Position numbers and translations under genes: made by a program. A model generated the notes under the pieces. The model did not search any database. It was not told the origin of the DNA and worked only from the letters and a program-made list of their open reading frames with translations. From NCBI GenBank assembly GCA_013146195.2, contig CM028378.1:8175350-8239349 (forward strand): 64,000 nucleotides of DNA, read 5' to 3'. Source of the DNA: Codonopsis lanceolata. Its lineage: Eukaryota > Streptophyta > Magnoliopsida > Asterales > Campanulaceae. Below are positions 13,101 to 23,019 of this stretch, piece by piece. Position 1 is the first letter of the stretch; every line of letters begins with the position of its first letter.

Positions 13101-15830
13101 ACAACAATATTATAGGGAAGGAAATGCTCTCCACAGCTCCATATCACCACACCACTTATCTCTCCAAAATCTTGCCAACTAAAAAACTTTTGAACCTCTT
13201 GAAAGGCTCCCAAGCTCCCATCGATTTCTAATACCTTTCCACACACCCACCCCATAAGACGCGTTAACCTCCTTGGGAAACAACAAATTATCATTTTCCC
13301 CATACTTACCCACCACCGCTCTCCTCCACAATGACACCTTGTCCACCAAGAATTTCCAAATCCACTTCCCCAAAAGAGCCGCATTGAAGACCCTTAATTT
13401 TTTGATCCCTAAGCCCCCTCCAATCAAACTATTGCAGACATTATTCCAATTAACCAAACGGTATTTGCTCTCATCTGCTGGACCATCCACAAAAAGTCCC
13501 TTTGTAATTTATAGAGCCTTTTAGCCATAGATGCAGGAAGAGCAAACATTGACATGAAATAAGTTTGACAAGGTGCTCTTAATCAATGTGAGCTTAACCC
13601 CTTTAGAGAGAGGCTGTTTCTTCCACCCTGCAAACCGTCTTTCATGCTTCTCAATGACCAAGTTCCAAATGGCTAAGCTTCCAGAATTCGCACCGATAGG
13701 GAGGCCGAGATACGCCGAAGGAAGGGAGGCCACTTTACACCCAAAGAAGTCTGCCAGCATATACATATTCTCCACATCACCCACCGGATAGATCTCGCTC
13801 TTAGTAATATTAATTATCAGCCCAGAAGCAGCTGGAAAAATAACAGCCATCCAGAGATACCATGTTGAGCCTCTTCCGCCTCACAGAAAATAAGGGTATC
13901 ATCCGCGAAGAATAAGTGCGACACCGGAACCTCTGAACCATCAAGCCTCCCAACATTAAACCCCTTAATGAACCCTCCTTCAATCAAAGCCTTCAGAAGC
14001 CTGCTCAAAGCTTCCATAGCAAGGATGAAGAGGAAAGGCGAGAGGGGGTCTCCACAAGAGACCTCTGAAACTCGAAAAAAATCCTGCCGTTTCTCCATTG
14101 ACTAGTACGGAGAGTTTCACCGTAGATATGCATAAGCGTATCCAATCCCTCCATTTCTGCCCGAACCCCATTCTAGCCAAAATGTAAAGCAAGAAATCAC
14201 GGTGAATGTGATCATAGGCTTTCTCACCACTCTTAATCCTAGCATCTATTGCTTCGTTTGCAACCAGACCCGCATCCATAATCTGACAACCACCCACAAA
14301 AGCATGCTGCGAATCAGAAATCAGCTTACTCATAACCTTCTTCAAACGGACTGGAAGCACTTTAGCAATTATCTTATACACCCCGCCTATGAGGCTAATC
14401 GGCCTAAAGTCTTTTACATAGACTGCCCCCATCTTTTTCGGAATAAGGGTAATAAAAGAAGCATTGAGGCTCTTGAAGCGAAACACTTCAACAATTCATC
14501 TTTTATAAAGCCCCAGAACTGTTGGTAAGAAACCAACGAAAACCCATCTGACCAGGAGCTTTGTCACCACTAATACCTTTGACCGCTGATAGGACCTCCT
14601 CTGTGAAAGGGGTTTCTAGAGCCTCTCTTTCCTCTAGATATAAGCCATCAAAATGAATCTCCTCCATCTTAAGGTGCCAATCCTTATTTTCCTTAAACAA
14701 AAGCTCATAGAACCTAGCAGTACCCCTTTTAATATCGTTCTTACCTTACAATGCTACCCCATCAACCTTGACTACCCGAATCTGATTCGCCGTCTTGTGA
14801 GCGTTAGCCACTCGGTGGAAAATTTTTGTATTCGTGTCTCCCTCCTTGAGCCATTGCACCCGTGATTTTTGTTTCCAGACAAGGAGCCTTTCAACCTCCA
14901 AATTCAGGAAGTCACGCAATTAACCTCCTCACTTAAGGAGTTCTTTAAACTATCGTCCATGTTGCCAAAAACATCTATGTTCCACACTTTCAGCTCTTCT
15001 TTGAGGAGCTCTAACTTCCTCGCAAATCTAAAAGAGGGGTCCCCTGACACAACGAAAGAGTGCCATTTCACCTTGACCCATTCTAAAAACCTTGGGTTCA
15101 AGAAGCCACACTATCTCAAATCTAAACGGGGATTTTCTGACCTGCGCACCTCCACAAGCGAAGCATAAAGGCACATGATCCGATAACACCCTGGGGAAAC
15201 AAGTCTGAAATGAATCGCCAAAACACTCCTCCGAAACTAAGAATCTTGTCAAGGCGGGAGCTTTGATGCCTATCACCATTCCTGAACCAAGTGTGCTGGC
15301 CCCATGAGCGCGGTAAGTCCACCAAAACCAAATTATTGATGAAATCGCTAAAGTCCATCATGGCATGCGGATAAACCCGCGCCCCAAGTCTTTCATGTGG
15401 GAATCTAACATTGAAATCTCCACCAATACACCACAGGAACCTCCGAAGCTCATAAATGCAGATTAACTCCTCCCAAAGCTCCTTCCTCACAGCATCCAGA
15501 CAAGGTCCATAGATCCCAGAAAACACCCAAACCTTATCCGAGGCCACAGCCTTGAAGAGGCAAGAGACTGAATATCTGCCCTTCTTTGAATCTTAATAAT
15601 ATAACTAAGACTTCAAGATTCATATGTTTTTCTATTCAAAATAATTGCTCAAATAAAATATGTGCTTTTAATTTATATAATTCATGACATGAAATGCAAT
15701 CAGAGGGTATTTTCGTCTACACAAGATTAGTTTAAAGAAATGTAGAGGATAGGTAAACATTGTAGTGGACATAGACTCTCACTCTCTTTTTCTTTCTATT
15801 CGAAGATAAAATATTTATCTAACATGCCAC

Positions 15831-15876
<46 letters not shown>

Positions 15877-17572
15877 AAAGTTTGACTTGTCAAATGCGAA
15901 CAAGGGTAAAATTTGCCCTCACTAAATAACCAAGAGGGAGAATGGAACCAACCTCGAAACAAACATTTCTTTAAGCGCTTCAAATCCCGACAGTGCATGT
16001 CGCTTTCCGACTTTTGATGTCACCATTCCTACCATTTAAATCAATCAACATCAAAGTCGTCAATTTCAAATAACCTCCTTCCTCAAGAGAGACGCCACTG
16101 GCAACCTCCACAAATTTGCACTTGGGGACAATATCACAATACAGCAGTTAATCTTCTAACAATAATATGCGAACATGATGGTTCGCAGTTGAAGCAGATA
16201 ATGAACATTGTCTTTTGAAGAGCCTTGGATGGAACGATTTTAGAATAACACTAAAGCTATATATACTGTAATTAAATTTAAAGAAAGCCGGTTGAGCTGC
16301 TTGAGCTTTGTTGGATATCTTATTATTACTTCGCTCAAACAAAGAAGCTTGTGAAGTTGACAAGCAGGTACCTATAGAAAGCATATACATCAAAGAAGAA
16401 ACAAATTGCAAGGTGAAACAGGCACAGGTCTTTTAGCTTTATATACGTTGCATGTTTCTTTTCGAATGACACCATCAAGCAAAGTCGTGAAACTTTCGAT
16501 CCTTTAACAAAAAGTTTCCATTTACTCTAACACAAGGCTTCTATTCACCAAGGCTTTTTTTTAACTCATTCTTCCACGTCTTTAGCACTAGGTATCAACG
16601 AGGTTTTATTCCTGGTTTAGGAATTCCAAACCCAAGAAAGCATCATAGTTAGACATTTGCAACTCAACCCTTTTCTTCAACTTATAGACTCAAGTCAGCT
16701 ACCTCTCACCCAACCACCCAACCACTAGGTGTTGGTGGCATACCCATTTACTTTAGTGTCAACAAAATGTCTTCCATGCAATATCTAGTCCTAAATTAAA
16801 GATATCAAGTAACTGATGAGAAAGCGATACTACTTCGTGACATATAATTAGATCAACTGAGAGAATTTTACAGAATGGAAATACCTAGAAGTGCGTCCAG
16901 TGACTTCAAGTTTGCAATTGGATTGTCCCCAATCATAACCGAAAATGCAGACACCTTATCGGTGGCTGTCCCTGACCTCTGTGTAGCAGCAAGCATTTTA
17001 ATATCCCCACTCTGCCCCCTCGACGACTCGTAATCCTGCGCATACTGCGCCAACAACCTCTCTGCTAACTCCTTCTTCTTCGCCGCCAAACTCTTCCACT
17101 CTTCTACATTTTTAAACTCAACCTTCTTCTTCCCTCCATCGCCACTTACTTTCTCTTCCAGCTTCGCCGCGTCATCGTGCCACACTCCCAACTTGCTAGC
17201 TTTCATCAGTGGCAGTTTAGGGAGATTCTTGAACTTATCAAACGCTTTCGAACTAGCATCAATTGACAACGATTGTTGAGCTTGAGCCCTAGGTTTGGGC
17301 CGTTCTTCGTTGTTAAACTTTTTAGCGTTTTTTAATTTGTCTCTCGTATCTGTCTTAATCCTTTCATCGTTAAGGTTTGTGTTTTTGGTCGGATTGATCG
17401 GGGCTGGCTTCTTCAGGGGGCCAGTTTTGCGGAAATCGGAGTCGTCGAAGCCTGAGAACGGGAGGGAGGAAGCGAGACCAATTGAAGAAGCGAACATGGC
17501 GACGTCTGATTTAAGGATCTCTGTATCGTCTTTTGGTATGTTTTGAGATTTTTTGGGCTTTGAAATATCCAT
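1155..17572 (-). CDS. NOC1/CEBPZ-type ribosome biogenesis factor (SWA2-like), 5' nine exons, left-truncated
   Basis: Nine exons read on the minus strand: 16885-17572, 15953-16028, 10694-10813, 8806-8881, 8229-8297, 8013-8093, 7584-7655, 1505-1597 and 1155-1301. All are bounded by AG/GT and joined in phase, giving the first 474 residues; the rest lies beyond the left edge. The ATG at 17572 has an in-frame TAA two codons upstream. Exon 1 encodes a long charged, probably disordered N-terminus. The diagnostic core follows: TSKVGKRHALSGFEALK, LLPDRKLKTL, DGNSLLLFWHWEECLKQR, NADYHLSKLLSDHPNMK, FLFRPHLGLRAKYHA and VEMDSRLLTAILT, as I remember them from plant CEBPZ/SLOW WALKER2. In yeast the homologue Noc1/Mak21 pairs with Noc2 in the nucleolus during 60S precursor assembly; the same role is inferred here. 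Introns 2 (5.1 kb) and 7 (6.0 kb) are packed with transposons; the others are 0.1-1.8 kb. Confidence 0.9.
2543..2990 (-). mobile_element. LINE ORF2 C-terminal fragment in NOC1 intron 7
   Basis: On the minus strand positions 2955-2686 encode HLLLHCLIAREIWNSLL and later SAPLAVCWCIWKERNHRVFE, the zf-RVT region and C-terminal tail of plant LINE ORF2. A T-rich stretch near 2541-2550 (A-rich on the LINE strand) could be its 3' tail. No target duplication was found and the 5' boundary is uncertain. Same strand as the host gene. Confidence 0.7.
3069..3272 (-). pseudogene. gypsy integrase zinc-finger fragment
   Basis: The minus-strand reading contains RYKWPCMLDDVETYVCTC followed by LLCQQEKIEQQE. That is the C-x2-C half of the HHCC zinc finger and the linker of a Ty3/gypsy integrase. 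The catalytic core is absent and no LTR is near, so this is an orphan fragment lying between two LINE pieces inside NOC1 intron 7. Confidence 0.7.
3640..4030 (-). mobile_element. Degenerate LINE ORF2 C-terminal remnant
   Basis: With several stops and frame changes, the minus strand reads fragments such as NDHLFLHFDGA and FDILWCTWLKRN, resembling the zf-RVT and tail region of plant LINE ORF2. It is probably the downstream end of the LINE whose reverse transcriptase lies at 4300-5870, separated from it by a MITE. Heavily decayed. Confidence 0.4.
4060..4296. mobile_element. Stowaway-like MITE (237 bp)
   Basis: Terminal inverted repeats TTCCCTCCATTCCACC at the left end and, reversed, CTCCCTCCGTTCCAGC at the right end, each continuing into AAAGAGT. 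TA dinucleotides at 4058-4059 and 4297-4298 form the target duplication. The AT-rich interior has no ORF. It lies inside decayed LINE sequence in NOC1 intron 7, so it is younger than that LINE or arrived with it. Confidence 0.85.
4300..5870 (-). mobile_element. Decayed LINE, reverse transcriptase region
   Basis: Minus-strand pieces in LINE order: ANKVVNDLWRRGRVGLVLKL then DFEKVYGRVNWWFLD at 5666-5530 (reverse transcriptase fingers and palm) and ETFVRNFLWKGAG with LWDDIWVGEIPFYRPF at 4890-4660 (downstream of the thumb). Frames are broken repeatedly. A 25-bp tandem duplication at 5436-5485 corrupts the segment that normally leads into the R-Q-G-D-P motif. The endonuclease and ORF1 are missing. 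It lies in sense orientation within NOC1 intron 7. Confidence 0.75.
6212..7137. repeat. Direct duplication of about 210 bp around a T-rich spacer
   Basis: The segment 6214-6427, starting ATTTACTTATTAGCTGC and ending near ATGGTTC, recurs at 6934-7136 with roughly 93-95% identity by eye. The spacer contains a second, tandem duplication of about 105 bp (from about 6637 and again from about 6743, both holding CTACGTAC and TACATGCTTTGGATTATG). It also contains a run of GCC-rich words, TCGCCTTGTTCGCCTTTCGG, near 6838. I cannot assign the duplicated unit to a family; it does not have clean TG...CA ends. Confidence 0.6.
7221..7317 (+). mobile_element. tRNA-derived SINE, copy 2 (5'-truncated)
   Basis: The plus strand reads GAGATGGCAAGGGCACTT, then CCTTGAGGTCCTTGG, then ATTACCTATCAAAAATAAAT. 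This is the same body as copies 1 and 3 but with an A-rich tail. The first 15 or so bases of the family consensus are absent. A possible short duplication (TACCACA) flanks it but is not convincing. Located in NOC1 intron 7. Confidence 0.7.
10301..10342 (-). mobile_element. 16-bp LINE tail between 13-bp target duplications
   Basis: ATGTTAAAGTACT occurs at 10301-10313 and again at 10330-10342. Between them are only 16 bp, which on the minus strand read TTACTTATAAAAAAA, the same 3' tail carried by the LINE at 12019-15584. It reads as an insertion that aborted after copying just the tail. In NOC1 intron 3. Confidence 0.75.
11021..11105 (+). mobile_element. Severely 5'-truncated LINE 3' end (85 bp)
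   Basis: ends CTCTTTACTTATCAAAAAAAA and is flanked by ACATGATGA at 11012-11020 and 11106-11114. Only the LINE 3' untranslated tail is present. Located in NOC1 intron 2. Confidence 0.7.
12019..15584 (-). mobile_element. 5'-truncated LINE in NOC1 intron 2, with target duplication
   Basis: Flanked by TTTGAATCTT at 12009-12018 and 15585-15594; the poly-A tail (T run on the plus strand) is at 12019. Minus-strand order: APE endonuclease piece 15547-15122 (CIGGDFNVRFPHERLG), reverse transcriptase 14486-13820 (FITLIPKKMGA, DFRPISLIGGVYKIIAKVL, then HLFFADDTLIFCE), the connecting region 13490-12944, and the zf-RVT and C-terminal region 12609-12128 (SRVAFFMWEAAREAILTGR, LAICWTLWRERNNRVFE). The insertion starts inside the endonuclease, so ORF1 is missing. 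Several frameshifts and stops make it inactive. A second LINE fragment is nested at 12601-12918. Confidence 0.9.
12601..12918 (+). mobile_element. Truncated LINE 3' end nested in the opposite-strand LINE
   Basis: The plus strand encodes the last part of ORF2 (WEIAPLGVW, a stop, then TIWKERNRRAFDNEEGS) followed by a 3' untranslated region ending CGCTTTATCAAAAAAAA. The host LINE sequence AAAGAACTATT is duplicated at 12590-12600 and 12919-12929. So a dead-on-arrival LINE landed head-to-head in an older LINE, interrupting it between its zf-RVT and connecting regions. Confidence 0.85.
15834..15872. repeat. (AT)n microsatellite
   Basis: An uninterrupted run of about 19 AT units in NOC1 intron 2, between the LINE and exon 2. 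Likely length-variable. Confidence 0.95.
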
Positions 17573-18470
17573 TATTTAACGCCGGTGGTGGAGGCTGTGA
17601 GATAAGCTATGTTCAAAGTACAAAACGACTCACTGGGTCGTTTAGTGGTTTAGAGAGAGAAACTGACTCAAGGCCATGAACACTGAGTAGAACCTCGAGC
17701 AAAGGACTACGGCAGCGGCAGAAGGCGGATGGCGTCGACGGGAGAGAGAGAGTAGGGCTAGAGATGACGGCGACGGGAGAGATAGGATTGCGAGAGGAGG
17801 GCGCTGTCCAAGAGAGAGCGAGCGAGTGAGAGAGCTGGTGCTGGCGATTTCAGCTTCTCGAAGAAGGAACGGCCGAAGTGTACTGTTAACGCTGAAGGAA
17901 TTTATTTTTCTCTTGAAATTGTCGGCGTGTGAATGTGTTAACTAATCCATAAACCTAGAAAGATGGCCTTTTCAATTTTCATTATCCTTATTTTCATATT
18001 AATGCCCTTCCGTTTGTCTTCTATTTATTTCCTTCCCTTGTTCTTATCCAAATTTACATTATGTGTTAACTTGGACTCAAAATTTTCTTTTTGGTACTCC
18101 TATCCCAAGATTGAACGGTTAGTAATTTTTAATTTTGCAAATTGTAATAATATATGTAAGGTTTTAATCCTTGTTAACAAGATTATATAAAAAAAACTAA
18201 AAATTATTGTAATCATGTATTAATTTTAGGCCCGCTTATGCGCTCTAGGCGAGATGGTGTTACGCCTAGCAACTTTTAGAACATTGGTCAATAGACAATA
18301 CTTAGAAATACACCACTTGAGTTCATTTGAATTGTATATATGACCCTCCCCAGATTATGGTAAAACCAGCTCCACTAGTAGTTGGAAAAACAAAACACAA
18401 AACAAATCTCAGCAAGCCCTTGAAGTGTTTTAAGTTTGAGGGTTGCCCCTTACATTCCTGACAGTAACAT
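17573..18470. other. NOC1 5' leader, promoter side and intergenic DNA
   Basis: The first 300 bp beyond the NOC1 start codon are GA-rich on the plus strand (CT-rich on the coding strand), consistent with a 5' untranslated leader. No TATA box stands out. From 17950 the sequence becomes AT-rich with no credible ORF. A degenerate repeat piece containing CGCTCTAGGCGAGATGG lies at about 18230-18295; similar GCC-rich words occur near 6840. Confidence 0.5.
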
Positions 18471-18471
18471 A

Positions 18472-18661
18472 TACTTTGTCCCTTCTGAGCAAATAGTTCT
18501 TATTTAAAAGTCAATTCTTTTTAAAAAAAAATAATGACATTATTAGTAACACGTTAGTAATAAAATGACATTTTTATGCCTTAATTTTTAAAAGTTGACT
18601 CTTTAAATGAAACATCCTAAAATAGAATAGCGGACTTTTTGCGTGGAACGGAATGAATACT
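18472..18661. mobile_element. Possible diverged Stowaway-like MITE
   Basis: The left end ACTTTGTCCCTTCTGAGCAAA and the reversed right end ATTCATTCCGTTCCACGCAAA are imperfect inverted repeats with the interior composition of the MITEs at 4060 and 57778. Termini and TA targets are not exact. Confidence 0.35.
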
Positions 18662-19334
18662 TATCACTATACATGATGTTCTTGTCACGACATGATGTCA
18701 AAGCTAGGTTAGTATTAGTGCGATGTACATTTTTAATAAACAAATCACATAAGATGTTTATTTGAATATTTTGAACAAAACTAATATAGTATAAATATCG
18801 AAATTGACATATGAGTACAAACTGAAATTACTTATATTTAACGATTTATTAATTTTAAAAATAATTAAAAGATATGCATTAAAATTTGTAATAGAAAATA
18901 TGACTTTAAAAGATAAGCATTGAATCTTGATGCGAGAAAATAAGATGATTGGGCAGGAAAATTCATAAAAGTAACTTAAAAAGCATATATATAAAGGGAA
19001 TATGTAGGGAAAATTCACATAAAGTTGACGTGTGGATCAGTGGTGGATCCTGAATTTTTTCTCAGCGGAGAACAATGCATTCGGAGAGAAAGATAGGGAA
19101 GGCTACCTGTGTTTTCTCAAGTTAATTTTTTTTTATTGACGATAAAATGGCATCATTTAGGTTAAAAAATCAAAATAATAAAAATGCAAACACAAGCACC
19201 TTGCCATTTGAGTCGCATCCCCTAATTGATGGCCTATTGTTCCAAAATATATATATATATTGTGATGAGACAATGAATTGAACCAAGGCCTTTGTTACAA
19301 ATCCACAACCACTTTACCACTTAATCTGCAATTA
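18662..19334. other. AT-rich intergenic sequence
   Basis: AT-rich with no supported gene. I see only short unrelated ORFs and simple runs, including a short (AT)n near 19245-19260. Confidence 0.5.
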
Positions 19335-19342
19335 CTCCCTAG

Positions 19343-21770
19343 TAGGCTTGTAAACAAATCGAAATTTTTTATTTGATTCGGTATTCGAATTTGATTTTTT
19401 TTTAGATTCGATAAGGATTCGAATACGAATACGAGCATGATGGTATTCGAATTCGAAAATATGTATGATTTGTTTCTAGGAAAGAACCCTAGTTTTTCAT
19501 CCTTAACTCAGCAACCTCCTAACTCCGTCCTTTTATTTCTCTTTTTCCATCTATCTCTCTCTCTAACATCTTCCATCTTTATCTCCCATACTCCCACCCC
19601 CTACTTTTATCTCTCTTCTCTCTCATCTCCCAAGACCAAGCCAGTCCGGTCGGCACTCGGTCATCACCGGCCGCCGTCAACTCCTTTCGTTGTGGTCATC
19701 GACTCTATTCTCTGTCGTCCTTTCTTAGCTTGCTCTCGACACCGTCACACTACTGCTTAAGAGCTTCTTAGCCTAATTCTTTAATTATCTATAGATCTAA
19801 GGTTAGTTTTACAGTTTTTTATGTCTTTAATTTTTAGTTTGAATTTCGTTAGAATCTGTTGGTGATTGAATTCGTCTGCAAGTTCTTTTTGTGGTCAATT
19901 ATGGTAAGAAGCTTTTGTTAAATCAGTATAGCTATTTATATGTCGTTGATTCCCGATTTGTTATGGTTAGATTTTAAGGTATGAAGTTTAAATCATGGTT
20001 ATCGAAATCGTTTGAATGCTAATTTTATTTTCAATGTTTTGTAGCTTGTTTAATTCCAATCTGAGAACGTATACATGTTATTTTCGCAGATTTTGATATG
20101 TTTAGTTTATATAGATGCGCTTGAATCTTGATTTGAGTTGTATAGCTAGTAGTTTCTGTTATTCGTTGTCGATTTGTTTGTATACTATATAGATCTCGAC
20201 AAGCTTTGGATTTATTTTAAATTTTGTGAATGACTATATGGAATATGTTGGGTTTCATGCCTTGAAAGAAGGAGGATCTATTTTTTAGGCTACTGGTTCA
20301 CTGTGCTCAAACCGAAACCCCTGTCCAACAGTAGGTGCAGTGGATGAACTTGAGTTGGAGAACTGTATTATGGCTTGTGAATGCTGATTCTGTATTGTGT
20401 AAGTAGGATTTATGATATAGTCAAGAAAATGGGTCGTTAACCTGTATTTTTTTTTTTTGGCTTATTAAATAGGATGGAACCCCTTAAATTTATGGTCTTT
20501 AACCTGAATATTTTTCTAAAATATCTGTAGATGTTGGATGTTGCTGTGTTTCCAGAAGTAGCCTTTCACTTGCCAATTTTATGTGCCAACTTCTTCACCT
20601 CTATAAACATAAATATTATTGTGTTGTAAGCCTTCTTGTTTTGTTTATTGTTTTTTGAAAGCATAGTTACAATGCGGAATCTATTTGCTTAAGGAATATT
20701 GTTTTGTTTATTGTTTATAGTTCTCTGTAACACAAAACTTAATGCCAACTGTTTTGATTTGTTACTTTGCTTTGGTTCTCAAAATATTTTTTCTTAAAAT
20801 AATTTCTGGCAGGTTTCTTAAAATATATTGGTGTGCGCATTTTTGGTAGATGGACATGGAACTTGGACATGTTGCTAATGATGGTGTGCCTACCTCTATG
20901 CCCACCCCTACTGACCCTTCTCCCAAATTTTGTGACTAATGCTTGATTATTTTCTTATTTTTTACTTCGTATATTCAGAGAACGAGAAAACTGCTTCCAC
21001 AATAATTGTTGATGGTTGAGACTTGAGAGGTTCTTCATTATTATTTTTGTTTTTTGTTTTTTACTTCTTAATATGAAATTCACTTTTTTTTCTTGCTAAT
21101 GTTTTCTTCTTCTAGCATGTAGCTATTTCTGATCATCTGTATTCCCCTTTAACTTCAATATGCAGCAGTTTTTTTAGATTGCAAGAAGATCAATGTCCCT
21201 TGTTTCATTGTATTTTGTTTCAGCCATGAAAAAAGGTTGCCATATGGTCAGCTCATCTCCATGGCAATCTTAGTACTCTGACAAAATTCCTGGATAGTAC
21301 TGCATTTACTACTAGTTGTAATCAAGATCTGTTTTGATAATCTATTAGACTACTATATTCCTCGTCATTTTTCAGCTTGTTTGTAAAGATAAAGGATGTG
21401 GGATTTTGCAGCTTGTTTGAGTTGAGGATGCTTTGTCATGAATGTAGTTTTATTGAAGGTTGTTTAGTTTTTTTTTTTTTTTTTTGTAAAGTTTAAGTCT
21501 TTTAAATTTTATTATATATTTGTATTAAACAGTTAAAAAGTAAAAAAAATCATATTAAGTCATTAATAAAATTGAATACTCGAATCAAATATGCAAATAG
21601 TATCGAATCGAATACTCAAATCGAATCGAATAATTCGAATTTTAATTTTAAATCGAATACGGATCAATTTTAATATTAAAAAATAAACGAATATGAATAC
21701 GAATATTCGTAAAATTTCACAAATACGAATCAAATATAGTGTTATTCGATTCGATTCATTTACACCCCTA
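19343..21770. mobile_element. Non-autonomous hAT element (2.4 kb)
   Basis: Bounded by perfect 8-bp duplications CTCCCTAG (19335-19342 and 21771-21778). Ends: TAGGCTTGTAAACAAATCGAA and, reversed, TAGGGGTGTAAATGAATCGAA. Both subterminal regions are crowded with AATCGAAT- and GAATACGAAT-type words, as expected for hAT transposase binding sites. The interior looks like a leader exon (CT-rich, to about 19760), a long intron, and a short ORF at 20850-20938 (MDMELGHVANDGVPTSMPTP, 29 residues) after a good acceptor. It is probably the start of the lost transposase gene. No BED or dimerisation domain remains, so it would depend on a partner element. Confidence 0.85.
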
Positions 21771-22090
21771 CTCCCTAGCTATGTATTGTTTCAGAAAATT
21801 TATGTCATAAAAATATTAATAAGTAGGTTTTTTTTATTTTGAGCAGGATCCATAGACCTGTATTAGTACACGTGGTTCCGCCCCTGAAGTGGATTTTGTT
21901 TTAGTAATAGCTAGTAAATTTGGTGGAACGACCACATCATATTACTATGATAAAGTGGTGTGATAAGCTAATTTTATACCAACATTTAGGATTGTGAATG
22001 TGAGACATGCCATAACTCCCTTAGAATCGAGGCATGTTTTGTTCTTGTTGGATATTACTTTATGTGCCCATAAATAAATACGATGTTGCT
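21771..22090. other. Intergenic sequence between hAT element and LTR remnant
   Basis: No gene seen. Contains the right-hand 8-bp hAT duplication and AT-rich unassigned sequence. Confidence 0.5.
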
Positions 22091-22245
22091 ATTTACCAGC
22101 CATTTTTTCGGTTAATAATCTGTCAAAACAGAGTGATATAAAAAACCATGTGAGTTGCATGTGATATATGGATAAAGTTAAATGTTGTTGATGCAAAAAT
22201 ATCATCGTACCGAGGGTGCCGAAAGTCGACATCGTACGTGAATCG
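22090..22245 (-). other. Probable 5' leader of the truncated LTR element
   Basis: Read on the minus strand it follows the LTR (22327-23019) and the tRNA-like primer site. It contains GTACGATGTCGACTTTCGG and has the look of the untranslated leader of a gypsy element. No gag follows. Confidence 0.35.
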
Positions 22246-22320
22246 TCTATTGCCGTCCAATGGTTAGGATATATGGCTTTCACCCAGGAGACGCGAGTTC
22301 AGTTCCCGGTAATGGAACCA
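22246..22320 (+). tRNA. tRNA-Glu(TTC)-like sequence with encoded CCA, primer-site copy or pseudogene
   Basis: A complete cloverleaf outline: acceptor strand TCTATTG pairing with TAATGGA (two G-U pairs), A-box TGGTTAGGATA, anticodon loop CTTTCAC (anticodon TTC), variable loop, then discriminator A and CCA at 22318-22320. The T arm is damaged (GCGAG TTCAGTT CCCGG, two mismatches, and the usual TTCGA is TTCAG). Nuclear tRNA genes do not encode CCA. The 3' end lies six bases from an LTR terminus and in the right orientation to be its primer-binding site, so I do not think this is a working gene. Confidence 0.55.
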
Positions 22321-22326
22321 AACCGA

Positions 22327-23019
22327 TGTGGCAAAAAATATAGCTTGGGGCGTCCATTTGATGCGTAGGATATATGGGTTTGATCTGCTTCCTTGAACCT
22401 GTTTAAGAACACGAAATCACCTTAGTGGGAGTACAAGGTTTGGCCTCGCAAAACCACTCCTGCGTGAGAGTAAGTATCGTGTGAGTCAAAAAGTAATTTG
22501 ACAAAGGTTCTAGGCTCAAGAAAGTGTGTGTACCTTGTTTACGGTTTATGGAGGGGTATTTATAGGCCCTCAATGTCATTGAATCCATCTAGGATTCAGT
22601 TTTCATAGTTACCTAGTTGATTTAGGGAGAGACTCCTAAATTATAGACATGATGGGCGGTTGCCCGCGAGAATGACGGAACAAATAAGACAGGTGTTCTG
22701 CTCAGATAAGGAAACCTTTAACCAGTCTTGGAGAGCGAGCCTCTGAGATTCCCTTGCTTAATGCTTGCCCGGGCAAGCATGTTTCTGCCTGGTTGTATGA
22801 TGCAAGCCTGATGATGATGAGTGTGATTCCTGGGCATGGCCCCCTGGTCGGGAAGGCAAGGATGTGCCTGACCAGGTTTGGACGAAAATAGTCTTGTTCT
22901 CTACTCGGTACCTAGCTAGCTTTGGCCACTACGCTGGTGGGTCCCACATTGATTAAGCTCGTGACTGGCACGTGGTGTTTACTTGTGTTTTGCTCGTGAC
23001 TGACTTTGGGCCGGGCACA
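22327..23019 (-). repeat. LTR of a truncated gypsy-like element
   Basis: On the minus strand it runs from TGTGCCCGGCCC to TTTTGCCACA, giving short TGTG...CACA inverted ends. A TATA box (CCTATAAATACCCC, about 22554-22567) is followed by a typical untranslated start. Six bases after the LTR end comes TGGTTCCATTACCGGGAA, complementary to the tRNA-Glu 3' end. No second LTR, gag or pol was found; the element is reduced to its 5' end. Confidence 0.6.

Noticed and set aside
19437..19760. 107-residue ORF in the hAT element
   Set aside because: Low-complexity Ser/Pro/Leu translation of a CT-rich leader; no domain, and it lies where a 5' untranslated exon is expected.
22246..22320. Functional nuclear tRNA-Glu gene
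   Set aside because: The T arm has two mismatches and lacks the TTCGA core, CCA is encoded, and the sequence lies in primer-site position beside an LTR.
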